Shown in pieces: positions 9,785 to 21,512 of a stretch of DNA of 64,000 nucleotides. Every line of letters starts with the position of its first letter. The first letter of the stretch is position 1. Source of the DNA: Talinum fruticosum (taxonomy: Eukaryota > Streptophyta > Magnoliopsida > Caryophyllales > Talinaceae); assembly GCA_021018815.1 (NCBI GenBank), contig JAITYX010000004.1, positions 5,459,501 to 5,523,500 on the forward strand. Reading direction: 5' to 3'. The translations under genes were made by a program, and so were the position numbers. A model generated the notes under the pieces. The model was not told where the DNA came from, ran no database searches, and saw only the letters and a program-made list of their open reading frames with translations.

Positions 9785-12700
9785 CTAAACTCTATGAAGA
9801 CCTAAACTCATCATATGAGTTTTGAACACATCTCTAGGAGTAGGTTTAGTCAAAGGATCAGCGATCATCTTGTTAGTAGATAAGTATTTGACAACAATCT
9901 CTTTCAACTTTATAGCGTTCCTCACAAAGTGATAACGCCTTTTAATATGCTTAGCCTTCCTATGAAACTTAGGATCCTTAGCATATTGAATGGCAGCAGT
10001 GTTATCGCACCACATCTCGACAGGATCGTCAACTCTAGGAGAAAGGTTGACATCCTGGAGAAAACTCCTTAGCCATATTGCCTCCTGAGCGGCAAGGCAA
10101 CTAGCGACATATTCCGCTTCCATAGTTGACAGGGCTATGCGGTCTTGCTTCTTACTGCACCAAGATATGGCTCCCCCACCAAGGGTGAAAACGTATCCTG
10201 AGGTTGACTTGGACTCATCCAGGTCACCACCCCAATCTGCATCCGAGTATCCCCTCGGTTTTAGGTCCCCTCCTTGATAACAAAGTACCAAGTCGGTAGT
10301 TCCACGAAGATAGCGCATTATTCTTTTGACGACTTGCCAATGAGCGAGGTCCCGGGTTATTTTGGTAACGACTCACCAATCCAACTGCGAAGCAAATGTC
10401 GGGCCGTGTACATAACATGGCATACATTAAGCTTCCTATCGCACTAGCGTAGGGAACACTACTCATATTCTGCTTTTCTTTATCTGTTTTAGGACATTGC
10501 TCATGACTTAAAGTAAGACCCTTATCGACTGGAGTGTCAACGGGTTTGGAATTTTGCATCCGAAAGCGTTCCAGGACTTTCTCGATATATGCCTTCGACA
10601 TAAACCAAGAAGCTTTTAGAACGGTTTCTAATTATTTCCACACCAAGGACATACTTGGCTTCACCCATGTCTTTCATCTCGAAGACGGAAGACAACCACT
10701 TCTTAGTGGCGTTGATCATTTCCAGGTTGTTTCCAGCCAGTAGTATGTCATCAACGTACAATGTAAGTAACATAATCCCTACTGTCGTCCTCTTGACATA
10801 TACACAATGGTCTTACGAAACCATGGTTAAGCCATACGAAGTAATAGCTTCATGGAATCTAAAGTACCATGATCCGGAAGACTGTTTAAGACCATATATG
10901 GATCTTTTAAGACGACAAACTTTGTCCTCTTGTCCTTTTGATACGAAACCAATAGGTTGATCCATATAAATCTCCTCCTCCAGATTACCATTGAGGAAGG
11001 CAGTCTTTACATCCATCTGGACTAACTCTAAGTCCAAATGAGCAACCAGGGGCTAGAAGTAGGCGAATAGAGGTCATTCTCACCACGGGAGAAAAGGTCT
11101 CTTCATAATCTACACCTTCAACTTGTGTAAATCCTTTCGCCACTAATCGGGCCTTGAACTTATCAATTGATCCATCTGCTCGACGTTTAACCTTGAAAAC
11201 CCACTTGTTTCCAATGGCCTTACGTGCGGGAGGAAGATCAACCAGTTCCCAAACTTCATTCTTTGCCATTGAGTCCAACTCATCTCTCATGGCTTCCATC
11301 CATTCTGTATGGTTTGGTGAGTTTATAGCCTCTTCATAAGAGGTTGGCTCTTCTATTTCCAAAGGCATACAAAAGAAGATATCCTCTTCGATTTGAAAAA
11401 ATCGTCGGGGAACTTTTCCTCGTTCGCTCCTTCGAATGATTTTAGGACTTGGTTCTTTTGTCTTACTAGGCTCGGGATCCCTCCCCTTTTCCTTTGAGGT
11501 GTGGGACTCGAGTAATAGGAGAATCTCTCCCACTAATCCCTTGAGATGTGGGTTCGGGTTCCTGAGAAGGAGGACTCGACCTCGTGACTAGGAAGCTGGA
11601 GATTGAGGACGTTCCTCATTCTCTTGTTGGATCTCCTGTGTAGACACATTTCCATCATTAGAGATGGTAGGACCACTCCCACTATCTCTATTGTCTGGAA
11701 AACTATTATCCTCGGTGACACGATGGGTGTACGAATCCTCCCCTCACCGAGAGATAATTGTTGTAACTCATACAACTCTAAGTCCTTTTTAATTTCACCA
11801 ATACTTGGGAACTCATCCTCAATAAAATCGACATTTCGGGATTCTATTTCCTTCATGCCGCCAGTTGGATGTTCTCCATACATGACATATCCTTTTGAAT
11901 TTTCTGGATACACGATGAACACCATTTTTGTAGCTCTAGGACCAATTTTCCCATGTGGGTGAGTTGGGTTATGCACATAGCCAGCCGAACCCCACGGGCG
12001 TAAATGGTCCAAGATGGGCTTTCTACCATTCCATAACTCATATGGAGTGATGGAAACACTCTTACTAGGCACTCGGTTCAGGATGTAAGTTGCCGTAAGC
12101 AACGCATCCCCCAAAAACTAATTGGCAAATTAGCTTGGGCCATCATTGTCCCGACCATGTCAAGTAATGTTCGATTCCGTCGCTCGGCAACTCCATTTTG
12201 TTGAGGAGTGCCCGGAATCGTGAGTTGCCTGCGTATGCCCTTTTCCTCACAAAACCCTTTGAACATATCAGAAAGGTATTCACGACCACGATCGGTGCGA
12301 AGAGACTTCACTCTACGCTCCAATTTGTTTTCTACTTCCGCTACGAAGTGTTTGAACACATCTAAAGCTTCATAACGGTGTGATAAAAGGTACACATACC
12401 CATATCGTGAATAGTCGTCTATCAAAGTGAGAAAATAACTAGCACCATGACGTGCTTTGACATTCATAGGTCCACATATGTCGGAGTGAATAAGTTCTAA
12501 GGGATGTGACGCCCTAGAAGCCTTACCAAAAGGCTTTTTGGTCGCCTTACCAGCTAAGCATGACTCACATCTAGGCAACCTAACCTTAGTGAGTCGGTCT
12601 AGAAGACCTTCTTTTGCTAGTCTAGTCATTCTATCTTGGCCAATATGACCAAGTCTTGCATGCCATTTAACAGATTCAGAATTGGAATCAACAAATGAAA

Positions 12701-13163
12701 CTAATGCAGAATTATCATAGCAAACGTCTAAATCCAAAATAGGGAAATTGTTTTGAAAACTAGCATGGCCAAACAAATTGCCACCATAATAAATCTCTAA
12801 ACCATCTTCTTTTGAAATAAACTGAAAACCTACTTTAACTAAGGAGACAAAGGAAATAAGGGAACATTGCACCCCAGGTGCGTAGAGAGCATTTAGTAGG
12901 AGTAACTTATTTCCTCCACGTAGCTTGAGCTGATACGTTCCCACACCGAGAACGTCTTCAATCGTGCCATTCCCTAATGTCACGGTTTGTATGCCCACCG
13001 GATAAGGGTGAAACTCTACAAACCCAGCTCGGTCTTGAACTATGTGCTTGCTTGCTCCCGAGTCTATAATCCAATTAGGAAGAGAGTTAGCAACTAATGC
13101 ATGGGAACAAACAAATAATTCAGAGACTTTAATGGAGGGGTCACCTTTTGAGGCTCGGGACAA
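9785..13163 (-). pseudogene. Copia pol remnant (protease-integrase-RT-RNase H)
   Basis: Pieces in order on the minus strand. Protease with active site DSGA at about 13,060. GAG-pre-integrase zinc region (WHARLGHIG ... CESCLAGK). Integrase core with HSD, LRTDRGREY and PQQNGVAERRNR, giving the D-D-E catalytic set. Reverse transcriptase starting around 11,300 ([34 protein letters not shown]) with the catalytic YVDD at about 10,750. RNase H at the end (GYSDADWGGD, MEAEYVA, DNTAAI). The reading frame changes at least five times: near 12,110, near 11,533, between about 11,050 and 10,985, near 10,600 and near 10,320. Stops also interrupt it, for example at 10,813. I describe the breaks only; as read, no full polyprotein is encoded. 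Confidence 0.92.
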
Positions 13164-14021
13164 TCCCTAGCATAGTGACCCTTCTTTCCACAATTATAGC
13201 ACTTCACACGTGCCATATTCTTCTCTTTGTTGCCCTTAGCCTTATCTTGTTTCTTGGCATTTCCACCTGCAGGCCCGGGTTTCTTAGAGGGATGAGAACT
13301 TTTCTTCTTCCCTCGTTTAAACTTGTTGCCTTTAGGTTTGTTTCCTTTAGCAACTAATGCAGCGAGAACGGGAGCGAGGAGCATGTGACTTCATGCGGTC
13401 TTCTTCAAGTTCAAGATGACGAACAATATCGTCCACGATCCGGAGGTGATCACTATGCACCATCGGGGTTTTGAACGTTTTCCAAGGATCCTCGGATGGG
13501 ATAGCACGAATCACATTCGTGACTTGATCACGCTCAGAGATCTCGATCCCTCCAGCCTTAAGATCACGAACCATTGCACTCAATGTTCGTATATGTTCGA
13601 TTATACTATGCTCCGGGCCAAAAGTGTATTGCATCCACGTAAGATGCAATTGACGGAGCTTAGTAGCGAAGTTTGCCCGAATTTGATCTTAAGTTGATCC
13701 CACATATCTTTAGCTGTAGGACGGTTCTCGAACTCACCGATTAAGTCATCATGCATTAGGTTCGAGTAAGGCATACCGCGTCGAGCGGTCCTTTTGAACC
13801 ACTCCGATATGCTTTCAAATCCCTCCGATATCGTGCGAGAACTAGTATCAACATCCTTGTCATCTTTATCCTTAGTAGCGAGGAGGATACATTTTGGCGG
13901 TCAAGAACTCTAGTAGTTCTCGCTCATTCGGAAGGAACTGAACCCTCCGATGCCAAATGTCATAGTTGGACCCCACCAACTTTTCAGTCAAGGCCATATC
14001 TGTCATAGGTTTCGTTGCCAT
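13094..14021 (-). pseudogene. Copia gag remnant
   Basis: Begins MATKPMTDMALTEKLVGSN at 14,021, typical of copia Gag (UBN2-like region), continues with WMQYTFGPEHS and HLRIVDDIVRHLELEED, and ends in a CCHC zinc knuckle CYNCGKKGHYARDC (C-x2-C-x4-H-x4-C) at about 13,180-13,220. The zinc knuckle binds the element's RNA. The frame is interrupted at 13,872 and again around 13,350-13,380, so intact Gag is not encoded as read. Confidence 0.9.
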
Positions 14022-14418
14022 ATCTACAAATAAAAATTGGACATTTAGGCACATCTTAAAACAATTAAAATTTTCACAAAATTCTTTACTCAAGTCATAT
14101 GATCGAAAATTTTGCTAAGCTCATAATCATCACATATGAAATGAACTAGAAATTTTAGAAAAATTAATTGACACTTTAATTCCATAGAAAACATATTCAT
14201 ATGAATTTTAACATTAAACGAATTAACATTGAACTTTACATACCACAAAGGTAGTTAAGATGTAAAACTAATTTACATGAAAAAATTTGTACGTGATATT
14301 ATTAATTCACATGAAACATATTCATATTAATTCTAAAAAAACTAATTAATGGATAATATCACTTAACTCATATTACATAAAAACTAATTTTATAATTAAT
14401 ATGATTTCATGAAACTAA

Positions 14419-14490
<72 letters not shown>

Positions 14491-15783
14491 GCATGTAAAG
14501 CAAAGATATTGCTTTTATAAAACTAATTTATATAACACTATATTAAACATATTTATATAATGTTCATGCTAATTTTCCACTTTAAAAACATGTAATACGA
14601 AATTACATATATTAAACAAATAACATGCCCAAAAATAAATAATCACATAAAACACAATTATGTAATTTATATAATATGAAACAGATTCATAAAATTAACT
14701 GATTAAAATAATTTACATAAAATTATAAAATCAGGTTAATATTAATTTAAATTTACACAGAATAAAAATTAAAAATATGTACTAAACATATTAATTTATC
14801 GGCATGGTAATTAATTTAATAATGTGGACCGTAGACCGAAGCAGCGTGCCTCGGTAGAAAGAAAAAAATTTGGTGCGGGAAAAATGAAAAGCCTCGGGAA
14901 CAAAAAAAAAGGAAGGCACGCTTGCCTTGATTACTCACACCAGCTCTTGATTACTCACGCCAGCCTGTGAGTTTTCATTTGTTCACACAGTTTCACTTAT
15001 CCAGCTCTGTCCTCTCTCCCTCTCGGTCTCTCTGTCCTCTCTCCCTCTCTGCTTTACCTCCGTAGTAGCCATGGCCACGAGAGGAAGGCCTCGGCCTGTC
15101 TTCCACTATCTCCGGCGACATCAAGCAAAGGCCACGGCCTTACTTTTCGTTTTCCGGCATCCCAAAAAAATACCCAAATGATGTAAATCCGCCCTTCTCC
15201 GCCAAGCCAAAAATCGAGACCCACAAGCCTCGTCCTTCCTTTTTCGACGAAAGTGCCACTGCCACAGTATAGATCGGCCGCCAAGCAACCGATTAACACC
15301 GGTTTCGAGCGGTGGTAGTGACGGCGTGGTGGCGCGTGACCCATACGCGCCACCGCCGGGACTGTTTTCGCAAAGAAAAAAGGTCGTTGGGCGTATATCG
15401 GCGGCGGAGAAGCTAAGAGAGAGGAAGAACTAATCCTCGCGGCGGCGCGTGTCGGTACGTGCCACCCTCTCCCGGCGGTCTGATGGGTTAGTCCGATTTC
15501 CTAACCTCCTTTTCTATTTTTATTTTATTTTATTTGGGTCGTAGAGGCCAGACCGGGGTGGTTTTTGCGTTGGGCCACTAATAGCCAAGCCGCCGTCGCC
15601 GCTGAGGCGATTGGCGGTTTGTTCTATGGTCGTCGGGGCGCCACAGAGGCGGTGTTACGAGAGTCCGAGTCGGGGTTTAACGCAGTGTTAATTAAAACGG
15701 GATTCAAATTTGTACTTAACAAATTATGCGGCCTAAACTAATCGGGCTAATGACTAATCGGGGCTAGGAACTAGGCATCCAAT
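14022..15783 (-). other. Long non-coding leader of the copia element
   Basis: Between the primer-binding site and gag. It has an AT-rich half (14,022-14,820, with a (TA)n tract at 14,422-14,486) and a GC-rich half (14,820-15,700). On the plus strand the GC-rich half shows a pyrimidine-rich run ('ctctgtcctctctccctctc' at about 15,005) followed by an ATG at 15,071, resembling a plant 5' leader read antisense to the element. A short direct repeat 'ttgattactcac' occurs at about 14,927 and 14,946. The 99-codon minus-strand open frame at 15,054-15,353 has no recognisable domain. Confidence 0.6.
14422..14486. repeat. (TA)n microsatellite within the copia leader
   Basis: About 65 bp of alternating T and A inside the AT-rich half of the leader. 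Confidence 0.95.
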
Positions 15784-15797
15784 GCTCCGATACCACT

Positions 15798-16280
15798 TGT
15801 AGGTATATATGTAAATAAGGACTAACCTTAGTAGTTGCGGAAGCGAATAGATCGACTGCCGTTCGATAGCCCACAAGTCGATTCCCGAGTCACGAACCCT
15901 CCGATTCTGGTTGTACTCCGAAGTCCGGTTCAGTGTCGTCCGGAACAGTATATCCGGCGTCTACTAGAGTCGCCGGAAACAGTCACGTCTCAAACCCGAA
16001 GACCCTAAGATGGTCGGTCTAACTGTGAGGGAGAATAGAGGATCTTTAGGGAAAATATGAGGAGAGCAACGAATGCTGTGTTGTTCACCGATGATCAATC
16101 TGTGTCTCCCATTATCTGTTTAAATAGGAGCATCCGCTCCTATCCTTATTGTTAAGAAGTTGAGTCAATCTCAACTTCATCTGCTGTCCCACTTATCCAG
16201 GAACCTTTCCTGGATAAGAGGGAGATTATTAGGCGGAAATTAACAGGCCTAAGTGGCCGTTTTATGAACCTCGTCCAACA
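15798..16280 (-). repeat. 5' LTR of the copia element
   Basis: 483 bp, TG...CA, followed by CATCT at 16281-16285. It differs from the left LTR by substitutions only (7 seen), indicating a recent insertion. Confidence 0.95.
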
Positions 16281-16811
16281 CATCTAAACCGGGAGTATCA
16301 ACACCAGTGCTTATGACAGTATAGCCAGACTTGCTAAGGCAACCAATTCGATCACTTTCAAGGTAATTGTAATAATCCCCAGAACAATTATACACCCGAA
16401 AATCCACATACTCTCCTAGTGGTAAAAAGGACTAATTTTGTGGAGATCAAGTGACATGAGCTTCCTGGGTAGGCAGTCATCCGGATCAGAGAGTTCTATT
16501 TCTCTGATGGAGTAGTATATGTAATCAATGCTGAAGTTCCCAGCAGAAGGGAACTTAAGGAAAGGCTTACCAGATTCATCATCGCAGTACACATCGAATC
16601 CTGGAGAGCCACATGACTCAGGCTGGAGCCCTTTTATGCGAAATGGGTAACTGATGACTGGTCCAGCGTATGGGCAGGTCCTGAATTCACAAGACTTGCC
16701 GTCACTCATGCATAGCAAATGGAGCGAGAAAATAGAAAATATTATGAGGTTTTTGATATTTTCATGCCTTCTGTTGAGTAGTTTTATACTTGGAACACTT
16801 ATTTGTACCAA

Positions 16812-17405
16812 CTCCCCATGAGTTTTGCTCCCTCCAAGTCATTTATATTTGTGTTTACTCAAATTTTTAGTCTATGATTTTTGAACAGGCCTTCTCTTTT
16901 TTTTTTTTTTTAATCCATATTGAAGATTATAGTTGGCATACAAATTAGTAGAAAACCGTGATATTAGTTATATGAAGCAAGTGTATAGTTATGTGATATC
17001 ATAAAATTAAACTTTCAGTGTGAAGTTTTCAATGGAGAATGCATAATCCAGAATGAATCAAGCATAAGAAGCTGCAATGACAAAGAAAGAAAAGATCCCG
17101 GCATATCGTATGAATGCGTTGAAGATTGAATTTCAATGATTTTGTTAGGTTTTATTTAACAAGTCCTGAGAATTTTGGTTGATTTCTTCTACAGTAAACA
17201 CGCTTTTCCTCTTCAACTATGTCAAACTGTTGAACAAGTTCCAGAAACATAATCATAATCATATGAAACCAATAAAATTGCCCTTGAGGAAAAAGGTAAC
17301 AGGAAGAAATGGCACCTTGCTTTATCTTCTTCATCCTAACAATAAACCCATGCAAGAAGACAACTGATAACATGCTAGTCCTCTGACATTTTGGCCGCGG
17401 CACCA
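16812..17405. other. Spacer between ATL21-like copy 3 and the small RING gene
   Basis: Upstream DNA of the disrupted ATL21-like gene. About 17,020-17,090 resembles the duplicated upstream block seen at about 4,190-4,260 and 6,530-6,600. The minus-strand open frame at 17,152-17,466 runs through the opposite strand of the next RING gene and has no domain. Confidence 0.45.
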
Positions 17406-17708
17406 ATGGTTGCAATGTGTCTCCTGTGTATTTACAGCATTTTATCAGGCTCCCAAACATCTCCAACAGATTTGATAGGTAATCGAGATAGGGTGCTAGT
17501 GGTGTATTCTCCGAAAACTAGGCATGACTCGGAGGAAGGAGAAGAGCGTTGCTCAATATGCCAGGGAGAATACCGAGAGGGTGAGGTTGTGGACTACCTT
17601 GATTGCTTCCATGTCTTCCATCCTAAGTGTATCGATCAATGGCTTTGCTTAAACCAGAGTTGTCCTCTTTGTCGGCATTCTTTGTTGAGTTTCTTGTTAA
17701 GTTTCTGA
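17406..17708 (+). CDS. Short RING-H2 finger protein (100 aa)
   Basis: Single-exon gene. Starts MVAMCLLCIYSILSGSQ, a short hydrophobic N-terminus that is a probable membrane anchor or signal. A polar linker follows, then a canonical RING-H2: CSIC, 14 residues, CFHVFHPKC, 10 residues, CPLC, with the IDQWL helix. All eight zinc ligands are present, so E3 ubiquitin-ligase activity is expected; the target is unknown. The frame is also open upstream of 17,406 but has no earlier ATG close by. Next to another short RING-H2 gene of similar design about 1 kb downstream, and unlike the ATL21-like array it lacks the GUB_WAK_bind and GLD segments. Conserved promoter or transcript evidence cannot be judged here. 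Confidence 0.72.
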   Translation: MVAMCLLCIYSILSGSQTSPTDLIGNRDRVLVVYSPKTRHDSEEGEERCSICQGEYREGEVVDYLDCFHVFHPKCIDQWLCLNQSCPLCRHSLLSFLLSF

Positions 17709-18457
17709 TGAATTGCTTGGATTCAGAAGTTAAGGGATCATTATGAAAAGTGTATTGCTGGGACAAAAGAGATACTTGTAATTCGTGTGTGTGTGTGTGT
17801 GAGAGAGAGAGATAATTAAGTACTCATACATAATTATATTGTAGAATCATAATACGACGGTACTTTGAGTCCTTTGATTCAACCCACGATCTTAAATAAA
17901 TTTCAATAAGTACTCATATATAATTATATTCGAGAAGTCGTTCCAATAGTATTCTTTTGTATCAACATCTTCGGTAAAGTATAATTGAATTAAATTTTTA
18001 TAAATATTTATGAATGTTTATTAAGATTATTATTTTTATAAAAAATTTGACTATTATAAACAAATATTAGAATCTTAGAATTCTCAATCCGATTATACGA
18101 TTTCGATTCTAGTCACCCGATCGATTCTAACGGCGATGTCGATTCTAACAAAGGATCAACTGTTACTAGAAGAATTTAACTAATTAAGTGGTTGGCATTT
18201 CTATGAAATCTTGATGGAATTCAAATAACAAAATATGAAAAAATAGCTGACCAAGTCACAAAGGAACACATCATAAACTAGTAGAAGAAGAAGAGGAAGA
18301 AAATAGCTGAAACGTGCAAGCCAATCAGCCCTTAAACTTGACAGAAAACTACCTTCGCATCCCCTTCATTAGTCATCAAATCAACCCACAAATCCCAGAA
18401 TTAACAAACAATTAGGACTTTGTCAAACTTATTCCAGTAGTTTAATTTCAGGTGATC
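17709..18457. other. Spacer between the two short RING-H2 genes
   Basis: AT-rich. Contains a (GT)n(GA)n microsatellite at about 17,787-17,812 and a repeated motif 'aagtactcatayataattatat' at about 17,818 and 17,908. No gene seen. Confidence 0.5.
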
Positions 18458-18784
18458 ATGTTTTTTATAGAAGTGTTGGTGTTGATACCGATGATAGGAT
18501 TATGCATGGTGAGCATAGTCAATGCAATATGCGAGTACGAAGCTGATTCTGACGATGATACAGAGAATGAAGCACTCGTAAGGTGGAGGCCAGAAGTGGT
18601 CTACTACTCAGAGTCGATGCCCAATGAGTCTGAAGATGATAAGCAGTGCTCGATATGCTTGTCAGAGTATGAAGATGGTGAAATGGTGGTGTTCTTAGAT
18701 TGCCTCCATTTCTTCCATGCTCGTTGCATTCATCAATGGATTCCCCGCAGTCCCTCGTGCCCTGTTTGCCGGTGTCAATGCTGA
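18458..18784 (+). CDS. Short RING-H2 finger protein (108 aa)
   Basis: Starts MFFIEVLVLIPMIGLCMVSI, one hydrophobic membrane-spanning segment. An acidic linker (EYEADSDDDTENEA) follows, then a complete RING-H2: CSIC, 14 residues, CLHFFHARC, 10 residues, CPVC, ending four residues after the last zinc ligand. Likely a membrane-anchored E3 ubiquitin ligase. The bases just before the ATG read 'aatttcag', so a non-coding first exon spliced at 18,451 is possible. Sister of the gene at 17,406: same RING spacing, similar length and same strand, which fits local duplication, though the linkers have diverged. Confidence 0.72.
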   Translation: MFFIEVLVLIPMIGLCMVSIVNAICEYEADSDDDTENEALVRWRPEVVYYSESMPNESEDDKQCSICLSEYEDGEMVVFLDCLHFFHARCIHQWIPRSPSCPVCRCQC

Positions 18785-19097
18785 TTAATTCTTTTGGTAT
18801 GATGATCCCTTAACTTCTGAAGAAGGTTTTGGAAAATCAGTGTCATTAGTTTTGCCAAATACTGTTGCCTTTTTTTTGGGGAAGGATGAAATGCCAAATA
18901 CTTATCATGCTTCCTTTTCATTGAGGGTGATATACATGTCTTGTGGCAAGACATGTCTTATACTTCTTGCCATATGCGTGATTTTACAAGCTAAATGTTT
19001 CATACTTTCATTACGATTTGAACTTTCGAAATTACTATTCACATAAAAGTTGATATATAATATACAATCTATAACATACAAAATTAAAATTTGGCTC

Positions 19098-19310
19098 TCA
19101 AAATCCAAACAAATTATGAATCAACAGGACTCTTAAAAATAGAACATGTCTTTTTATGTATCGTCTTATTATAACTAGAGAGAAGCCATTTGGTGATACA
19201 ATTAACATGGATATAAGGGCCACATATGGGTAAATTACCATTTTGTCCTTGGGCTGATATTCAGCCATGCATTTTGCACATGAATTCTCTTCCATTGGGC
19301 CCAGTCCCAC
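19098..19310 (-). pseudogene. RING-H2 relic
   Basis: The frame MGLGPMEENSCAKCMAEYQP carries the first CxxC of a RING finger. After about 20 codons the match moves to another frame, where GPYIHVNCITKWL resembles the C-x-H-x2-H-x2-C...W core, but the first histidine is replaced and the final CxxC has become CSIF. With a frame shift and lost zinc ligands it cannot form a RING. Probably an old copy of the neighbouring short RING-H2 genes, on the opposite strand. Confidence 0.55.
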
Positions 19311-21469
19311 CTCTTCGATCTCCCTAAAAACTATAATGGGTCGAAAATTTGAACCCGGCTGAGAATTGAGAAAAATTGAAAAGGTTGGCCCAAGAAAATA
19401 GACTTAGGAAAATCGGCCTAATTTAGTCATATAAATGGGCCTAATACTCAATGTGATCCAAAGCGATAATAAGCCTAACATGCATACGATGGACAATTCT
19501 TATACTATGATACTCGGTCTCGTAGTCTCAGGACACATATCAAGTAACGAGCGGAAGACGCAAATTAAAAGGAGGGGGCATTTAGGGTGATTAAGAAAAA
19601 TATTGTCTTTTTGAGGTCCGGTTCATAAATTTGAGATCACTAATAATTGTATATGATGGGCATTATCTCTCGGTTTTTCTACAAAAAGATATTTTTTCCC
19701 CTCATAAAAAGTATTTTAACAACAATTACAACACTTTTAGAAATTATGGAGCAAAATTGTAACAAACATAGTTGTCCGATGTCCGGATCCGAATAAGTTC
19801 ACAAATTCAGACACCTCAGACCCAAATGTCTTTACTTGAACCCAACCCGGTTTTTAATTTGGAGACCACTTGTACAAATTTTAGTTTCGAGTAAAAATTT
19901 TCAGACTATACCCGAGTGTTTTTGAATTAGACAAATTTAAGTAACCAAATTGGACATATTTTTGCATACCCTAATTAGAAAAACTACAACAATGAGATTC
20001 AAACCCGATTGTTGAATATAGAAATCATATGTCTGCCTAACAGTGCTAGTGGCTACGCTCAGAACTTAAGTGCAACAAATTATATTTGTATATTTATGAG
20101 TTGGCCTGGGGATTACAAAAGTTCTATACTAACATGCAGTTGATTATAATTTGCACCAACTAACCGCTACCAACAGAATTAACATAAAATAGAGAAAAGG
20201 AAAAAAATTGGGAAAAAAAAATCAAATCTTTGTTAAGCAAATTATATAGATGTCTCCTCTTGTTTATTTAAAACGGCTCAATTTTATGTTCTTTCTATTC
20301 TTTCTAGCTATTCTAATTTTTTTAAAAACACTCTTTCTTAGCTAGGTTTCATCAGTTTTCAGTTTTTTGAGTTCTTTCTCTATTCTTTGCTCTTTGTTTC
20401 TTTCTTCATCTCATCAAAGAAGAACAAAAAAGCACAAAATATTCCGGGACAAGATTATCGAGAATGTGTTCTAGTATATTTCTTGGCCAAAACACAAGGT
20501 CTTCTAACAGTATGCTTTGTTCATAATTTTCACAGTCTTTTATAGATTAGTGAAGAATGATTACTAGTGAAAAATAATTAGGAGAGACAGGAAGGTTTTA
20601 TGGTTTGAAATTTTTGTTAAACTCTTTTTTTTTTTTATTTATTTATGATTTTGGTAAATTCTTGTTAGTTTTTCTATTATTAATTTCTTTTTCTTTGATA
20701 GGATTTGAAGAATTTTATCGGTGTTATAATGTGTATGGATCATCTCAAGGGATTGGAAGTGGCATCTCAGCATTGGTTGTAAATCTAACGCACTATCTGC
20801 AATTCTTGAACCCATCATAGGCATAATGTTACCACGCTCTCCATGGAAAATGAACAATGGTTTTCTGCCGTTGTCAATCTCAGTGAAAGCTAGCTGTTTG
20901 CAGTGACTATGGACAATGCAAGGAAATATCATCTTAATCCGAAGATTTGGTCCAATTACTCCCCATTTTTCTTCTCTTTTTATTTTAAAATTAAATATGT
21001 TACTTTATTTTCCAAAGCTCAACTGTTGGTCAAGATTAACTATACTGACTTCCTTTGGAAGAATATTGGACCCAAGAAAAAGCATTATCGAGTCATAGAT
21101 GGAATTAAAAAGGTGTTCTATTTTTGGGTGCTAATTTGTTATCTTTTTTTGGAACAAGGAATTGAGATTAATTTTGTAGGACACAATGTACTTAAAATGT
21201 GTGTTGAGAAATAAGAGATCAAGTAGTATGTTTAAAACAAGGCATTATTATTAATTTAAAATAGCAAACATATAAGAGTTTATACAACCCGTTGTGAGAT
21301 ACACTATCTTACACATACTCATATGTATAATAGTTTTACATTCTTAATGTATGGTGGAGATTTGATTAAGTGTCAAAATCCTAATAATGTATCTAATTAA
21401 ATATCTAAGATATTTTATCAAGATAATTTTAGAGATTACAATAATATTTAGTATATTTCTTATATGATA

Positions 21470-21512
<43 letters not shown>

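Larger units (their letters stand above)
8281..16280 (-). mobile_element. Ty1/copia LTR retrotransposon, 8,000 bp, near-complete
   Basis: Two 483-bp LTRs (8281-8763 and 15798-16280) begin TG and end CA and are flanked by the 5-bp duplication CATCT. The element reads on the minus strand, so the right LTR is its 5' LTR. A primer-binding site TGGTATCGGAGC (complement of 15784-15795) lies 2 bp inside the 5' LTR and matches the plant initiator-Met tRNA type with one change. A purine-rich tract GAGTGGGAGC (complement of 8764-8773) abuts the 3' LTR. Coding order is gag, protease, integrase, reverse transcriptase, RNase H, which defines Ty1/copia. The frame is broken many times, so it is probably not autonomous as read. 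The leader before gag is unusually long (about 1.76 kb), and about 1.0 kb without coding follows RNase H. It sits in the same orientation as its host gene. Confidence 0.95.
7557..16811 (-). pseudogene. ATL21-like RING-H2 gene, copy 3, split by a copia element
   Basis: Same architecture as copies 1 and 2. The 5' part (16,811-16,286) encodes signal peptide and GUB_WAK_bind domain ([33 protein letters not shown]). The 8-kb retrotransposon (8281-16,280) follows. The remainder of exon 1 (8280-8157, SNCTFLK to NCASCG) lies beyond it; after the intron, exon 2 (8005-7557) encodes transmembrane helix, GLD motif and intact RING-H2 ([17 protein letters not shown], ending ISPSHS). Removing the element and one copy of its CATCT duplication rejoins the frame exactly, so insertion hit a coding exon. 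Two further one-base losses break the 5' part: one in the A-run just after the ATG at about 16,768, one near 16,431 (stop right after SPFYH). The insertion alone should abolish the full-length protein. Confidence 0.85.

Noticed and set aside
15054..15353. 99-codon minus-strand frame in the copia leader
   Set aside because: No recognisable domain; the GC-rich stretch lowers stop frequency by chance.
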